Source: Bordetella parapertussis (GTDB taxonomy: Bacteria > Cyanobacteriota > Cyanobacteriia > PCC-6307 > Cyanobiaceae). Taken from it: a stretch of 11,709 nucleotides of DNA. Positions 1 through 6,079 of the stretch are shown here, piece by piece. The stretch covers positions 1 through 11,709 of the forward strand of contig CALPMR020000066.1 in the NCBI GenBank assembly GCA_943324725.2, in the 5' to 3' direction. The position numbers were made by a program, and so were the translations under genes. Below the pieces are notes generated by a model, which ran no database searches, was not told the DNA's origin, and was given only the letters and a program-made list of their open reading frames with translations. Each line of letters opens with the position of its first letter. Position 1 is the stretch's first letter.

Positions 1-1
1 A

Positions 2-154
2 CCAGTCGGCGACTGTCACATTGCCTTTGAATTATCTGCCTGGCCAGCCGATAGTCGAGCCGTTTTCCTCACCACCCTCGCCACTGGATTTGGCGGCGGG
101 TCAAACCATCTAATGCTAGGCGTGTCACGGGAATTGCCTGTGTTCTGCTGCTGA
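2..154 (+). CDS. Possible 3' end of an unrecognised gene, cut by the left edge
   Basis: One plus-strand frame is open from the first base of the window to a TGA at 152-154, giving 50 residues without a start codon. The peptide contains ordinary protein-like stretches such as FELSAWPADSRAVFLTTLA and a glycine-rich GFGGGSN. Its last residues (VFCC) look less protein-like. No family is recognised, and an open run of 50 codons can occur by chance at this base composition. It is listed because nothing else explains the first 150 bases; confidence is low. Confidence 0.22.
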   Translation, partial: PVGDCHIAFELSAWPADSRAVFLTTLATGFGGGSNHLMLGVSRELPVFCC

Positions 155-437
155 ATTTTTCAACTTCTATTCCTAAGCTCGATGCGTCCTTGTAGCCAGT
201 GCTGGCAATAGGGAGGCGCAATCCCCATAGTGTTCTCGCGGCAATCTTATTGTCCGCACAATCAAAGGGCTAGATCAATCTGAAAGGCAACAGCTTCCCA
301 GCAACTGCTTAGAGCCTTCAGTGGACAAATATCCGAACTCATTGTCAACTCGGCTAGCCGCCACTGCTTCTTGGTTGTGATATGGCGCTAGCAGCTGGAA
401 GTGCTTTAACTCGCTTGGTGAGTGATTGGAGAAATAA
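155..437. other. Gene-free stretch
   Basis: No open frame with a convincing start or protein-like translation is seen on either strand, and there is no tRNA-like or rRNA-like sequence. By eye the base composition is less GC-rich than the housekeeping part of the window. The stretch lies downstream of the minus-strand terminator at 438-461 and probably is spacer sequence. Confidence 0.4.
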
Positions 438-461
438 AAGCCCCTGCGGCGACAGGGGCTT
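438..461 (-). terminator. Intrinsic terminator of the small exported-protein gene
   Basis: AAGCCCCTG at 438-446 and CAGGGGCTT at 453-461 form a perfect 9-bp stem with a 6-base loop. Read on the minus strand the stem is followed by a T-rich run (TTTTATTTC, 439-431), the layout of a Rho-independent terminator for transcription coming from higher coordinates. It lies 41 bases beyond the stop codon of the minus-strand gene at 503, so it most likely ends that transcript. Read on the plus strand the hairpin has no T tract behind it. Confidence 0.8.
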
Positions 462-502
462 GGCGCAACAGGCTTTTGCCCGCTGGAAATTGATGATTTG
501 AA

Positions 503-835
503 CTAGAAACCCCAAATGACGGCGAAGGAAGCGCCGATGCCTTGCATAAAACCTTGCAGCCCGACCAGCCCTGATTTCACCACCATTGCTACTCTCCTAT
601 TGGTAGCCTCGAGGTAGGGGAGGACTGCGATCACGTTGTGGCTATTTTGAAGCCCTGCATTGAAATGCATGATGCTTGCATTGGACAATGTGTTGCTGGG
701 CATGGCGCTGATGCTTGTAGCAGTTCCCTGGCTGAGCGTGTAAGCGCTGGCGGGGGTGACGGCGAGTGGCAGAGATGCCAGTGCTACAGCGGCTGTTCCT
801 GCCAGCGAAAGCTTGAGACGGATCGGGCGTTGCAT
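503..835 (-). CDS. Small exported protein with hydrophobic glycine-rich tail, function unknown
   Basis: The protein has 110 residues if started at the ATG at 835. In-frame ATGs at 850 and 874 would add 5 or 13 residues, but none has a clear ribosome site. I chose 835 because it starts a classical signal peptide: MQRPIRLK, a hydrophobic core, then TPASA followed by Y, which predicts signal peptidase I cleavage after residue 31. The mature 79 residues contain no cysteine. After an Arg-Arg pair near mature residues 49-50 the last 29 residues are hydrophobic and rich in glycine (SGLVGLQGFMQGIG, ending VIWGF). No family is recognised. A separate transcript is supported by the intrinsic terminator just downstream. 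A secreted or membrane-active peptide is a guess from composition, and no transport or immunity gene lies beside it. Confidence 0.6.
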   Translation of the reverse strand: MQRPIRLKLSLAGTAAVALASLPLAVTPASAYTLSQGTATSISAMPSNTLSNASIMHFNAGLQNSHNVIAVLPYLEATNRRVAMVVKSGLVGLQGFMQGIGASFAVIWGF

Positions 836-874
836 GACAGCTTTGGGCATGAAGGTTGGATGGTCCAGCAGCAT

Positions 875-1102
875 TGCTGCTGCAAAATAGTAGAGCAGTG
901 CATCGGTTTTTCAGCAGCGCGGGCTGAATCGTTTTCACAAACTGTTCCCTGCAAGCTATTGACTGCCGGCTCCTGCTGGCATCCAGGGCCCTCCGCCAGC
1001 AGCCTCCACGCCAATGGTCACCAGCAGCGCAGCCAGGGTGCCGGTGGGCCACCAACAACAGGTCCGATCTGTTGCGCCACCTGCTGGCCCGGCGGCAGGG
1101 CG
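875..1102. other. Gene-free stretch upstream of the exported-protein gene
   Basis: This stretch should hold the promoter of the minus-strand exported-protein gene. A TACTAT hexamer on the minus strand lies about 20 bases before the ATG at 874, but no matching -35 element is evident, so no promoter is called. Long open frames here on both strands translate to compositionally odd sequence (many Cys, Gln, Ser and Arg) typical of non-coding frames in GC-rich DNA. Confidence 0.35.
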
Positions 1103-1175
1103 CAACTGGCTGCCGCCCAGGAACGGCCCCTGACCACGGCAGAGCCGTACAGCTTCGCGAGTTACGACCGCCGCC
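1103..1175 (+). pseudogene. Relic of a VapC-type PIN toxin gene (C-terminal piece only)
   Basis: These 73 bases align without gaps to 3141-3213 inside the intact plus-strand toxin gene, with 63 identical bases by my count (86 percent). The reading frame is preserved: the relic encodes QLAAAQ...LTTA...FASYDRRR where the intact toxin has QLAAAQ...LTTA...FASYDRRL, corresponding to toxin residues 104 to 127 and including the last PIN-domain aspartate. Homology ends abruptly on both sides: no start, no N-terminal acidic residues and no antitoxin gene are present. It is the remains of a second, related toxin gene or of a partial duplication; it cannot make an active protein. Confidence 0.75.
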
Positions 1176-1496
1176 GCAGAGGCCACCTGCCCGTTTTGCC
1201 AGGTACCGCTTCTTGATCCGCAACGACAGCGGGGCAGGCATCGCAGGACTCCTGACCGTGATCGGAGGAACCCTGTTGGCGCGTCTTGAGGCCCACCCAA
1301 GTCGTTGCACGGAGCTGCCTACCTCCGCGTCGACGCAGACCGTGTGCTGACCGGTAAACAGCCGCCGCACCACAGCTGGCGGGGCTGGCGGCCTGGCAGC
1401 CGGGCATGGTGCTCGCCCTGATCGACAACAGCGTCGTGGCCTTGGTGGCGCTGGTGCTGCTGCATCCGGCCGGCGTGGTCAGCACGGCCGGCGATG
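1176..1496 (+). other. Eroded stretch with two hydrophobic open segments, no gene recognised
   Basis: Two plus-strand segments in different frames look more protein-like than the surroundings. About 1212-1275 encodes IRNDSGAGIAGLLTVIGGTL followed by LARLEA. About 1361-1500 encodes AWQPGMVLALIDNSVVALVA followed by a leucine-rich stretch and STAGDVMANFG. They are separated by stop codons and frame changes, so they may be fragments of a membrane or secretion-related gene. I recognise no family. The second segment runs up to the end of the minus-strand toxin gene at 1497, where the similarity-free antisense sequence begins. Confidence 0.25.
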
Positions 1497-1949
1497 TCAT
1501 GGCGAATTTCGGGGTTGAGGCTCCCCTGCTCCAAGCCACTGAGCGTCCAGACCCAGCTGTTGGGCCGCCGCCACGAACGGGGCATCCAGGCTGCAGAGGC
1601 TGGCCCCACGCCCGCTGGCGATGGCCAGGTGCAGGGCATCAGCGGCCCGCAAGCTTGTGGTCCAGCCGCGCAGGCAGGCGTTGGCATTGCCGAAGTCCTG
1701 GGGTTCCAGTTCCAGGATCAGCAGTCCCGGCGCCAGGCCGCGCTCAAAGCCCTGCAGCACCGCCTCGGCCTGCGAGGGGCTCAGCGCCTTGGTGCGCACC
1801 TTGAGGCCGAGGGCGGAATGGAGCTCGGTGATACTCCAGGAGCTGATCGCCAGTGGTGCACTGGCCTGGGCCAGAAATGCCGCGGCGGTGGGGGAGTGCA
1901 CTTCCGGTGTCAACACCGCCAGGAGCACACAGGTGTCGATGTAGAGCAT
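1497..1949 (-). CDS. vapC: VapC-type PIN-domain ribonuclease toxin
   Basis: The 150-residue protein is a PIN-domain protein of the type II toxin-antitoxin class, a Mg-dependent ribonuclease held inactive by its antitoxin. The acidic residues expected for the active site are all visible: D5 in MLYIDTCVL, E42 in WSITELHSAL, D104 in RAADALHLAIA and D122 in LCSLDAPF. Length fits the family (about 130-150). The ATG at 1949-1947 overlaps the TGA of the antitoxin by one base (TGATG), so toxin synthesis is probably coupled to antitoxin translation. The neighbouring plus-strand toxin differs strongly in sequence, so cross-neutralisation is unlikely. The RNA target cannot be told from sequence. The module appears intact. 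Confidence 0.9.
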   Translation of the reverse strand: MLYIDTCVLLAVLTPEVHSPTAAAFLAQASAPLAISSWSITELHSALGLKVRTKALSPSQAEAVLQGFERGLAPGLLILELEPQDFGNANACLRGWTTSLRAADALHLAIASGRGASLCSLDAPFVAAAQQLGLDAQWLGAGEPQPRNSP

Positions 1950-2185
1950 CAGGCGCTGGGCTCATCCCGCAACGCCCGGATGGTGTCCACGCCGCCGGCT
2001 GGCTGTTCGGGCAGCGAGGCGCGCAGGGCTGCGAGCTGGGGCAGTAGATCACGCACGCTGCAGCGGGGCACCAGCTCGGCGATCGGCTTGCCGCGGCGGG
2101 TGATCACCACGGCCTGGCCGGCCTCCACCGCATCCAGCAGGCTGGAGAGCTGGGCCTTGGCCTCTGCCACCGTCACCTGCATCAT
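1949..2185 (-). CDS. vapB: Phd/YefM-type antitoxin of the minus-strand PIN toxin
   Basis: The 78-residue protein has the Phd/YefM N-terminal DNA-binding fold signature: VTVAEAKAQLSSLLDAVEAG, then VVITRRGKPIAELVP near residues 27-40. The C-terminal half (LRASLPEQPAGGVDTIRALR) would be the flexible part that wraps the toxin. Members of this family bind the toxin and repress their own promoter as a complex. The start is one of two adjacent ATGs at 2185-2180; the frame stays open far upstream but with no protein-like sequence, so the longer 308-residue reading is rejected. The gene is first in a two-gene operon, and its promoter must lie in 2186-2533, the region shared with the divergent module. 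Confidence 0.85.
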   Translation of the reverse strand: MMQVTVAEAKAQLSSLLDAVEAGQAVVITRRGKPIAELVPRCSVRDLLPQLAALRASLPEQPAGGVDTIRALRDEPSA

Positions 2186-2533
2186 GGCCGTTGACCATCT
2201 GGATGACCAACTGTATGGCGAAGTTCCGTCGCGCCATCCTGCGGCTGGCCCTGCGCCAGGAACCTGCGCCATGAACACGTGCTGGCCGTCAGCCTGGTCG
2301 GCCCCGACCTGGGCGCCAGCACCCAGGTCCAGCGTGTCGTGCCAGGCGCTGGCGCTGCTGGGTTGGTCCACGCTGATCGGCAGATTCTCGAGCAGGCCAA
2401 CGCTGCGCATGGGGGCAACTTCAACCAGTCGGCAACCGGTTTCAGCGGCTCCCGCCTCTTCCTGCCGCCTGCCCCCCCCGCTCGGGCAGCCATGCTGGCG
2501 GCGGCTAATATGACCACAAAACCAGGGAAAACC
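2186..2533. other. Divergent intergenic region between two toxin-antitoxin modules
   Basis: About 350 bases separate the two antitoxin genes, which point away from each other. Both promoters and the autoregulatory operators of the antitoxin-toxin complexes are expected here. A TAATAT hexamer at 2506-2511, 22 bases before the ATG at 2534, could serve as a -10 element for the plus-strand module. I find no strong inverted repeat. Open frames through the region, for example one starting at 2279 that runs into the antitoxin, give Ala/Pro/Arg-rich sequence that is not clearly a protein; the stretch may include remains of an older gene, but none is recognised. Confidence 0.4.
2524..2530 (+). promoter_or_regulatory. 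Ribosome binding site that decides the antitoxin start
   Basis: AGGGAAA lies a few bases before the ATG at 2534, at normal Shine-Dalgarno spacing. The in-frame ATG at 2510 has only GGCGGCTAAT before it. This favours 2534 as the start of the plus-strand antitoxin. Confidence 0.5.
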
Positions 2534-2827
2534 ATGGCAGATGTGGTCGCAAGCCAGGTGTCCGTGCGGGATCTCAAGACCCATCTCTCGCAGTGGCTGG
2601 CCCGTGCCCAGGCCGGAGAAGTGGTGGAGGTCACCTGCCATCGCCAGCCGATCGCCCGCATCACGGCCGTGAAGCAACCGGATTCGGCCGCCACCAATCC
2701 GCTTCAGAAGGCGATCGATGCCGGCCTCGTCAGCTGGAACGGCCAGAAGCCCGTGTTCCCAACGCCGGTCAATTTGCGCGGCGAGGGAAAACTCATCAGT
2801 GAGATCGTGATCGACGATCGCGGTTGA
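2534..2827 (+). CDS. vapB: Phd/YefM-type antitoxin of the plus-strand PIN toxin
   Basis: From ATG 2534 the protein has 97 residues. It opens with the Phd/YefM signature VASQVSVRDLKTHLSQWLAR, followed by AGEVVEVTCHRQPIARITAV. This is the DNA-binding and dimerisation half; the tail (WNGQKPVFPTPVNLRGEGK and on) is the expected toxin-binding region. An in-frame ATG at 2510 would add 8 residues but lacks a ribosome site. The frame is open back to 2279 and beyond, but that part does not resemble the family. The toxin gene follows after 4 bases. The product should inhibit that toxin and repress the operon. It has little resemblance to the minus-strand antitoxin beyond the fold signature. Confidence 0.87.
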   Translation: MADVVASQVSVRDLKTHLSQWLARAQAGEVVEVTCHRQPIARITAVKQPDSAATNPLQKAIDAGLVSWNGQKPVFPTPVNLRGEGKLISEIVIDDRG

Positions 2828-2831
2828 GCTG

Positions 2832-3257
2832 GTGATCCTGTTCTGCGATACCAGTGCCCTGATCAAGTTGCTCATCTGTGAGCCCCAATCCGATCAGATG
2901 CAACAGCTCAGTTCCCGCGCCGAAGCCATCGCGCTCTGTCGGATCACCTGGGCTGAAGCGATGGCAGGCCTGGCCCGCCGCCAGAGGGAAGACCCCCTCA
3001 GCGGCGATGATCTGGAGTTGGCCCGGCAACAATTGATCCAGTTCTGGCAGTCGTTCGCCATCGTCGAGATCAGCCAGTCGCTTGTAGAGACAGCAGGCCG
3101 TTTTGCCGATGTCTTTGCCCTGCGCGGCTACGACAGCGTCCAACTGGCTGCCGCCCAGCAACTGCAGCTCACCACGGCAGTGCCGCTCACCTTCGCCAGT
3201 TACGACCGCCGCCTCAACCAGGCTGCCCAACTCCTGCGGCTGGAGGTGTTGACCTGA
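2832..3257 (+). CDS. vapC: VapC-type PIN-domain ribonuclease toxin
   Basis: The 141-residue PIN-domain protein starts at a GTG four bases after the antitoxin stop, so the pair is a tight operon. The active-site acids are present: D6 in ILFCDTSALIKL, E42 in TWAEAMAGLARR, D101 in LRGYDSVQLAAA and D125 in FASYDRRLNQAA. It belongs to the type II toxins that cut specific RNAs when the labile antitoxin is degraded. The coding sequence for residues 104-127 exists a second time as a relic at 1103-1175. The stop lies just before an 8-C run (3261-3268) and the start of the next open frame. The module is intact by sequence; the target is unknown. Confidence 0.9.
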   Translation: MILFCDTSALIKLLICEPQSDQMQQLSSRAEAIALCRITWAEAMAGLARRQREDPLSGDDLELARQQLIQFWQSFAIVEISQSLVETAGRFADVFALRGYDSVQLAAAQQLQLTTAVPLTFASYDRRLNQAAQLLRLEVLT

Positions 3258-3312
3258 CCACCCCCCCCTTGCCCTGGAGCATCGTCTCAGCCAGCAGGAC
3301 AGCCCCGAGGCC

Positions 3313-3609
3313 GTGCTGCTCAGCCTCGGCGCCGAAATCCGCCAGCTCAGTGGCGAGCGCCTGTTCAGCGCGGAGTTGCTGCTGATGGAGCAGATCTTCG
3401 GGTTGCTGTTGGCGGGATTCCACCGTCAGCAGTTGCCCGGCGGCCGGGTGGCTCTGGTGCCGCCCCAGCCTGGCTCCGGGGCCCTGACGGCCCCAGCCGC
3501 TGCCCTCGATCAGGTGATCGCCGCCCTGGTTGAGGCGGCTATGGGCTCGCTGGTGGTTGATGGCCAGCCGGCGGTGCTCTGCTTCCCTGCCGGGCCGCTT
3601 TCGGCCTGA
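3313..3609 (+). CDS. Unrecognised small protein, possibly 5'-shortened
   Basis: From GTG 3313 the product has 98 residues, with a leucine-rich helical first half (LLSLGAEIRQLSGERLF, then LLLMEQIFGLLLAGFHRQQL) and a second half containing LDQVIAALVEAAMGSLVVDG. There are no membrane segments, no cysteine motif and no signal peptide. I do not recognise the family. The open frame continues upstream to 3253 and still reads like protein (LALEHRLSQQDSPEAV) but contains no ATG, GTG or TTG. The original start may therefore have been lost when the toxin-antitoxin module came to lie immediately upstream, or a CTG at 3274 is used. It precedes ndk by 97 bases on the same strand and may be cotranscribed with it. 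Confidence 0.5.
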   Translation: MLLSLGAEIRQLSGERLFSAELLLMEQIFGLLLAGFHRQQLPGGRVALVPPQPGSGALTAPAAALDQVIAALVEAAMGSLVVDGQPAVLCFPAGPLSA

Positions 3610-3706
3610 GCGCAACCGCCGCCGCTGCCGCATTGCGTAGAAGCCTTGCTTGCCAAGCGGCCACCCCAGCGCGGACGATGGCCATCAACCCCTTTGCCCC
3701 GGATCC

Positions 3707-4165
3707 ATGGCTGTCGAACGCTCCTTCATCGCCATCAAGCCCGACGGGGTGCAGCGGGGCCTGGTGGGCGAGATCCTGGGTCGGTTCGAGCGCAAGGGCT
3801 TCAAGCTGGTGGGCCTCAAGCAGCTCACCCCCAGCCGGGAGCTGGCCGAAAGCCACTACGGCGTGCACCGTGAGCGTCCCTTCTTCGCCGGTCTGGTGGC
3901 GTTCATCACCAGCGGCCCGGTGGTGGCGATGGTGTGGGAAGGCGACGGCGTGATCGCCAGCGCCCGCAAGCTGATCGGCGCCACCAAGCCCCTGGAGGCC
4001 GAACCGGGCACGATCCGCGGCGATCTGGCGATCAACATCGGCCGCAATGTGATTCACGGCTCCGATGCCCCCGAAACCGCCGAATTCGAGATCGGCCTCT
4101 GGTTCACGCCCGCCGAGCTCAGCGACTGGACGCCCGCTGATCAGGTGTGGCGGGTCGAGGGCTGA
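3707..4165 (+). CDS. ndk: Nucleoside diphosphate kinase
   Basis: The 152-residue enzyme moves the gamma-phosphate from ATP to other nucleoside diphosphates through a phosphohistidine intermediate, keeping the (d)NTP pools in the cytosol. It opens with the family start [20 protein letters not shown] and carries the active-site motif NVIHGSDA with the phosphorylated histidine at residue 117. RGDLAIN precedes it, and the EIGLWF and DWTP segments near the end are also typical. Length equals the usual 150 or so. The frame is open 57 bases further upstream, but homology starts at ATG 3707. The IS remnant begins only 10 bases after the stop, so any native terminator was displaced. Confidence 0.97.
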   Translation: MAVERSFIAIKPDGVQRGLVGEILGRFERKGFKLVGLKQLTPSRELAESHYGVHRERPFFAGLVAFITSGPVVAMVWEGDGVIASARKLIGATKPLEAEPGTIRGDLAINIGRNVIHGSDAPETAEFEIGLWFTPAELSDWTPADQVWRVEG

Positions 4166-4174
4166 GTGAAAGGT

Positions 4175-4198
4175 CGGGAGTCCCCCGCTGTTGAGGAA
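4175..4198 (+). repeat. Left terminal inverted repeat of the IS remnant
   Basis: The core TCCCCCGCTGTTGAG at 4181-4195 matches the reverse complement of the right end (TCCCCCGGTGTTGAG) at 14 of 15 positions; over the 22 bases 4177-4198 I count 17 identities. The outermost base is not certain, because the terminal TG typical of IS3 elements is not preserved here. Confidence 0.7.
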
Positions 4199-4242
4199 AC
4201 AAGTCGCCAAGGGTTCAGCCATGACCCCCAGGCGGTGCGTCA

Positions 4243-4964
4243 ATGACCGAATCCCAGCCGGTCACAAGGCCGGTTCACGGCCCAGCAGAAGCTGGAGGTT
4301 GTGGCGCTCTGCCTGCGGGAGGGCCAGGTCGGCAACGGGGTCGCCCAGCGCCTTGGCCTGCCCCCCTCCAGCCGCCTGGCCCGCCGGGCGGTGGTAGGTC
4401 CGCCTGGATCGGGGCCTGCTGTCGCCTGATCGCTGCGCTCACAGGTCGTCAGGCCGCCAACCTGGTTTGGGCCGGTGGTCGGGCCCGATCCGGAGCGGCG
4501 ATGATGCTCGGCGGCAGCGACAAGGAGGCGCCGCCCAAGCTGGCGGCGCAGAACGGGGTCACCACCGTGGAGATCGAGGCGCTGTTCCTGGAACACCGCG
4601 GTTTCCACGGCGACCCACGGATCCCAGCAGCCGCTGCCCAATGGAGGGCTCAGAAGCCGCAGGCGCCGCCGGCCCTGCTCCAGGACCGGGCTGGCGACCC
4701 CGGATCCTGTTGGAGAAGCACAGGATCAGCTGCAGCCTGTCTGTCAGGGTCTGCTGCTGGGATAACGCAGTGGTGGAGAGCTTTCTCCCCACGCTCTGGC
4801 CCAGGGCTTCCGGGAAGCAATCGCTGGAGTTTGAGGACAATCGGAGCGAACTGATTTCTTCCCAGCCGCTGCAGCGCGATCTGGCCTTCTGGATCGAGAG
4901 CTGCTACAGCCGCGAGCGCCATCACGCAACGAGCGGCCAGCTCAGTCCGATCCTCGACGAGTAG
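4243..4964 (+). pseudogene. Fragmented IS3-family transposase (OrfA and OrfB pieces)
   Basis: Three pieces in shifting frames can be joined. The first, about 4243-4390, starts MTESQPVTR and then, after a one-base shift, reads RFTAQQKLEVVALCLREGQ, the helix-turn-helix opening of IS3 OrfA. The second, about 4520-4625, gives VEIEALFLEHRGFHGDPRI, the HTH_21-like start of OrfB. The third, about 4693-4964, reads LEKHRISCSLS, then CWDNAVVESF, then the end WIESCYSRERHHATSGQLSP, the C-terminal part of the DDE integrase domain with its final catalytic glutamate in DNAVVE. The two catalytic aspartates and the intervening domain are gone. No active transposase can be made. Confidence 0.85.
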
Positions 4965-5017
4965 CAGCAGCAGTTCATCATTGCCCGTACACTCACTCCA
5001 GCGACGCCCTGAGGCCT

Positions 5018-5041
5018 GTGCTCAACACCGGGGGAACCCCA
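5018..5041 (-). repeat. Right terminal inverted repeat of the IS remnant
   Basis: On the minus strand from 5041 the sequence reads TGGGGTTCCCCCGGTGTTGA, with the TG terminus and C-rich block seen at ends of many IS3-family elements. It pairs with 4175-4198. The transposase stop at 4964 lies 53 bases inside this end, a normal distance. Confidence 0.7.
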
Positions 5042-5086
5042 ACGCAGCATGAAAGCAGAGGCGTGTGAAGAACAACCGTCAGCGCC

Positions 5087-5102
5087 GATCCTGCGCAGGA
5101 TC
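5087..5102. repeat. Perfect 16-bp palindrome
   Basis: GATCCTGCGCAGGATC is self-complementary. It lies between the right IS end and the glycosyltransferase start at 5169. It has no T tract behind it, so it is not an obvious terminator. It could be an operator-like site in the leader of the glycosyltransferase gene, or chance. Confidence 0.6.
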
Positions 5103-5168
5103 TGCCTCAGCTCAACGGCATGAGAGGCCTGGCAACTCGATGAGGAACTCCCAATCTTTTAAGCGTCA

Positions 5169-6079
5169 ATGCGAGATTTGATTGTCAGCGTCGTCATTCC
5201 CACCTATGCCCGTCCACAGCAGTTGCGCTGCTGCCTGGATGCCCTCACAAGGCAAACGATGGCGAAGCACGATTTTGAGCTGGTCGTCGTAGACGACGGC
5301 AGTCCCGAGCCGCTGGATGAGATTGTGGCATCGTTTGTCTCCACGCTGTCGATCCGGCTCGTGAGACAGAAGAACGCCGGTCCCGCGATGGCCCGGAATC
5401 GGGGCATCCGGGAAGCCGCAGCTGCACTCGTGGCGTTCACGGACGACGACTGTCGGCCGCAGCCAGAATGGCTAGAGCGGCTTGTCGCCGGGGAACGGGC
5501 CCATCCAGGTGCCCTCATCGGTGGTTCCACCGTGAACGGCCTGGTGGATGACATCTTTGCCACGACAAGCCAGCTGATCGTGGATCTTGTCTATGAGCAC
5601 TTCAACGCCGATCCCGACAATGGTTATTTTTTTGCGAGCAACAATATGCTCTGCTGTCGTCACAGGCTGCTCCAGCTCTCTGGGTTCGACACGACCTTTC
5701 TGCGCGCCGGTGCCGAGGATCGTGAGCTCTGCGACCGCTGGCGTGCCGCCGGTTTCAGGCTCGTCTGGCGCCGGATGCGGTGATCGAACACCGCCATGCC
5801 CAGACCTTGGGGACGTTCGTTGATCTGCACATGCGCTATGGGCGGGGCGCTCAGCTGTATCAAGCCAAGCGCCGAGCCCGTGGAACCGGAACCATGCGGG
5901 AAGATCTGGGGTTTCACTTCACCCTGCCCGGCCGCGTCTGGAGACGGCTCGGGCGCCCACCGGGGTATGGGCGGAGCATGCAGATCGCGATGGCACTTGT
6001 GCTTTGGCAAGTAGCGAATGCCGTAGGCTTTTTCGCAGAGTCTTCGAAGACTTTGTGTCGCTCCATCGCTTACGAGTGA
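5169..6079 (+). pseudogene. Family 2 glycosyltransferase broken by a one-base frameshift
   Basis: The first 204 residues (5169-5783) are a GT-A fold family 2 glycosyltransferase. VSVVIPTYARP forms the nucleotide-binding start, followed by VVVDDGS (D42, D43), NAGPAMARNRG, the metal-binding FTDDDCRP (D92-D94) and GAEDRELCDRW with the candidate base near E183/D184. Codon 200 (TGG at 5766) is followed by an out-of-frame RRMR and a stop. The next frame restores APDAVIEHRHAQTL and continues for about 100 residues with GVGFF-like hydrophobic sequence to a stop at 6079. Restoring one G after 5768 (TGGCG to TGGGCG) gives VWAPDAV and a 303-residue protein. Such enzymes transfer sugars onto surface polysaccharide or protein. 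No acceptor or sugar can be inferred. The loss could also be a sequencing error. Confidence 0.85.

Larger units (their letters stand above)
4175..5041 (+). mobile_element. Degenerate IS3-family insertion sequence with internal deletion
   Basis: The element is bounded by imperfect terminal inverted repeats (see both repeat entries) and contains frame-disrupted pieces of both IS3-type open frames. It measures 867 bp, whereas IS3-family elements usually run 1.2-1.5 kb, and the missing part corresponds to the middle of the transposase. No target duplication is visible: the left flank ends AAAGGT and the right flank begins ACGCAG. Either the insertion is old or the flanks have been rearranged. It sits 10 bases behind ndk. 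Confidence 0.75.

Noticed and set aside
1949..2875. A 308-residue minus-strand open frame ending in the antitoxin
   Set aside because: Only its last 78 residues resemble a protein family; the rest is antisense to the plus-strand toxin-antitoxin operon.
3539..4243. A 234-residue minus-strand open frame opposite ndk
   Set aside because: Antisense shadow of ndk; low-complexity translation rich in Gly, Ala and His.
5049..5123. A 24-codon open frame starting ATGAAAGCAGAG upstream of the glycosyltransferase
   Set aside because: No ribosome site, no resemblance to a known leader peptide; expected by chance.
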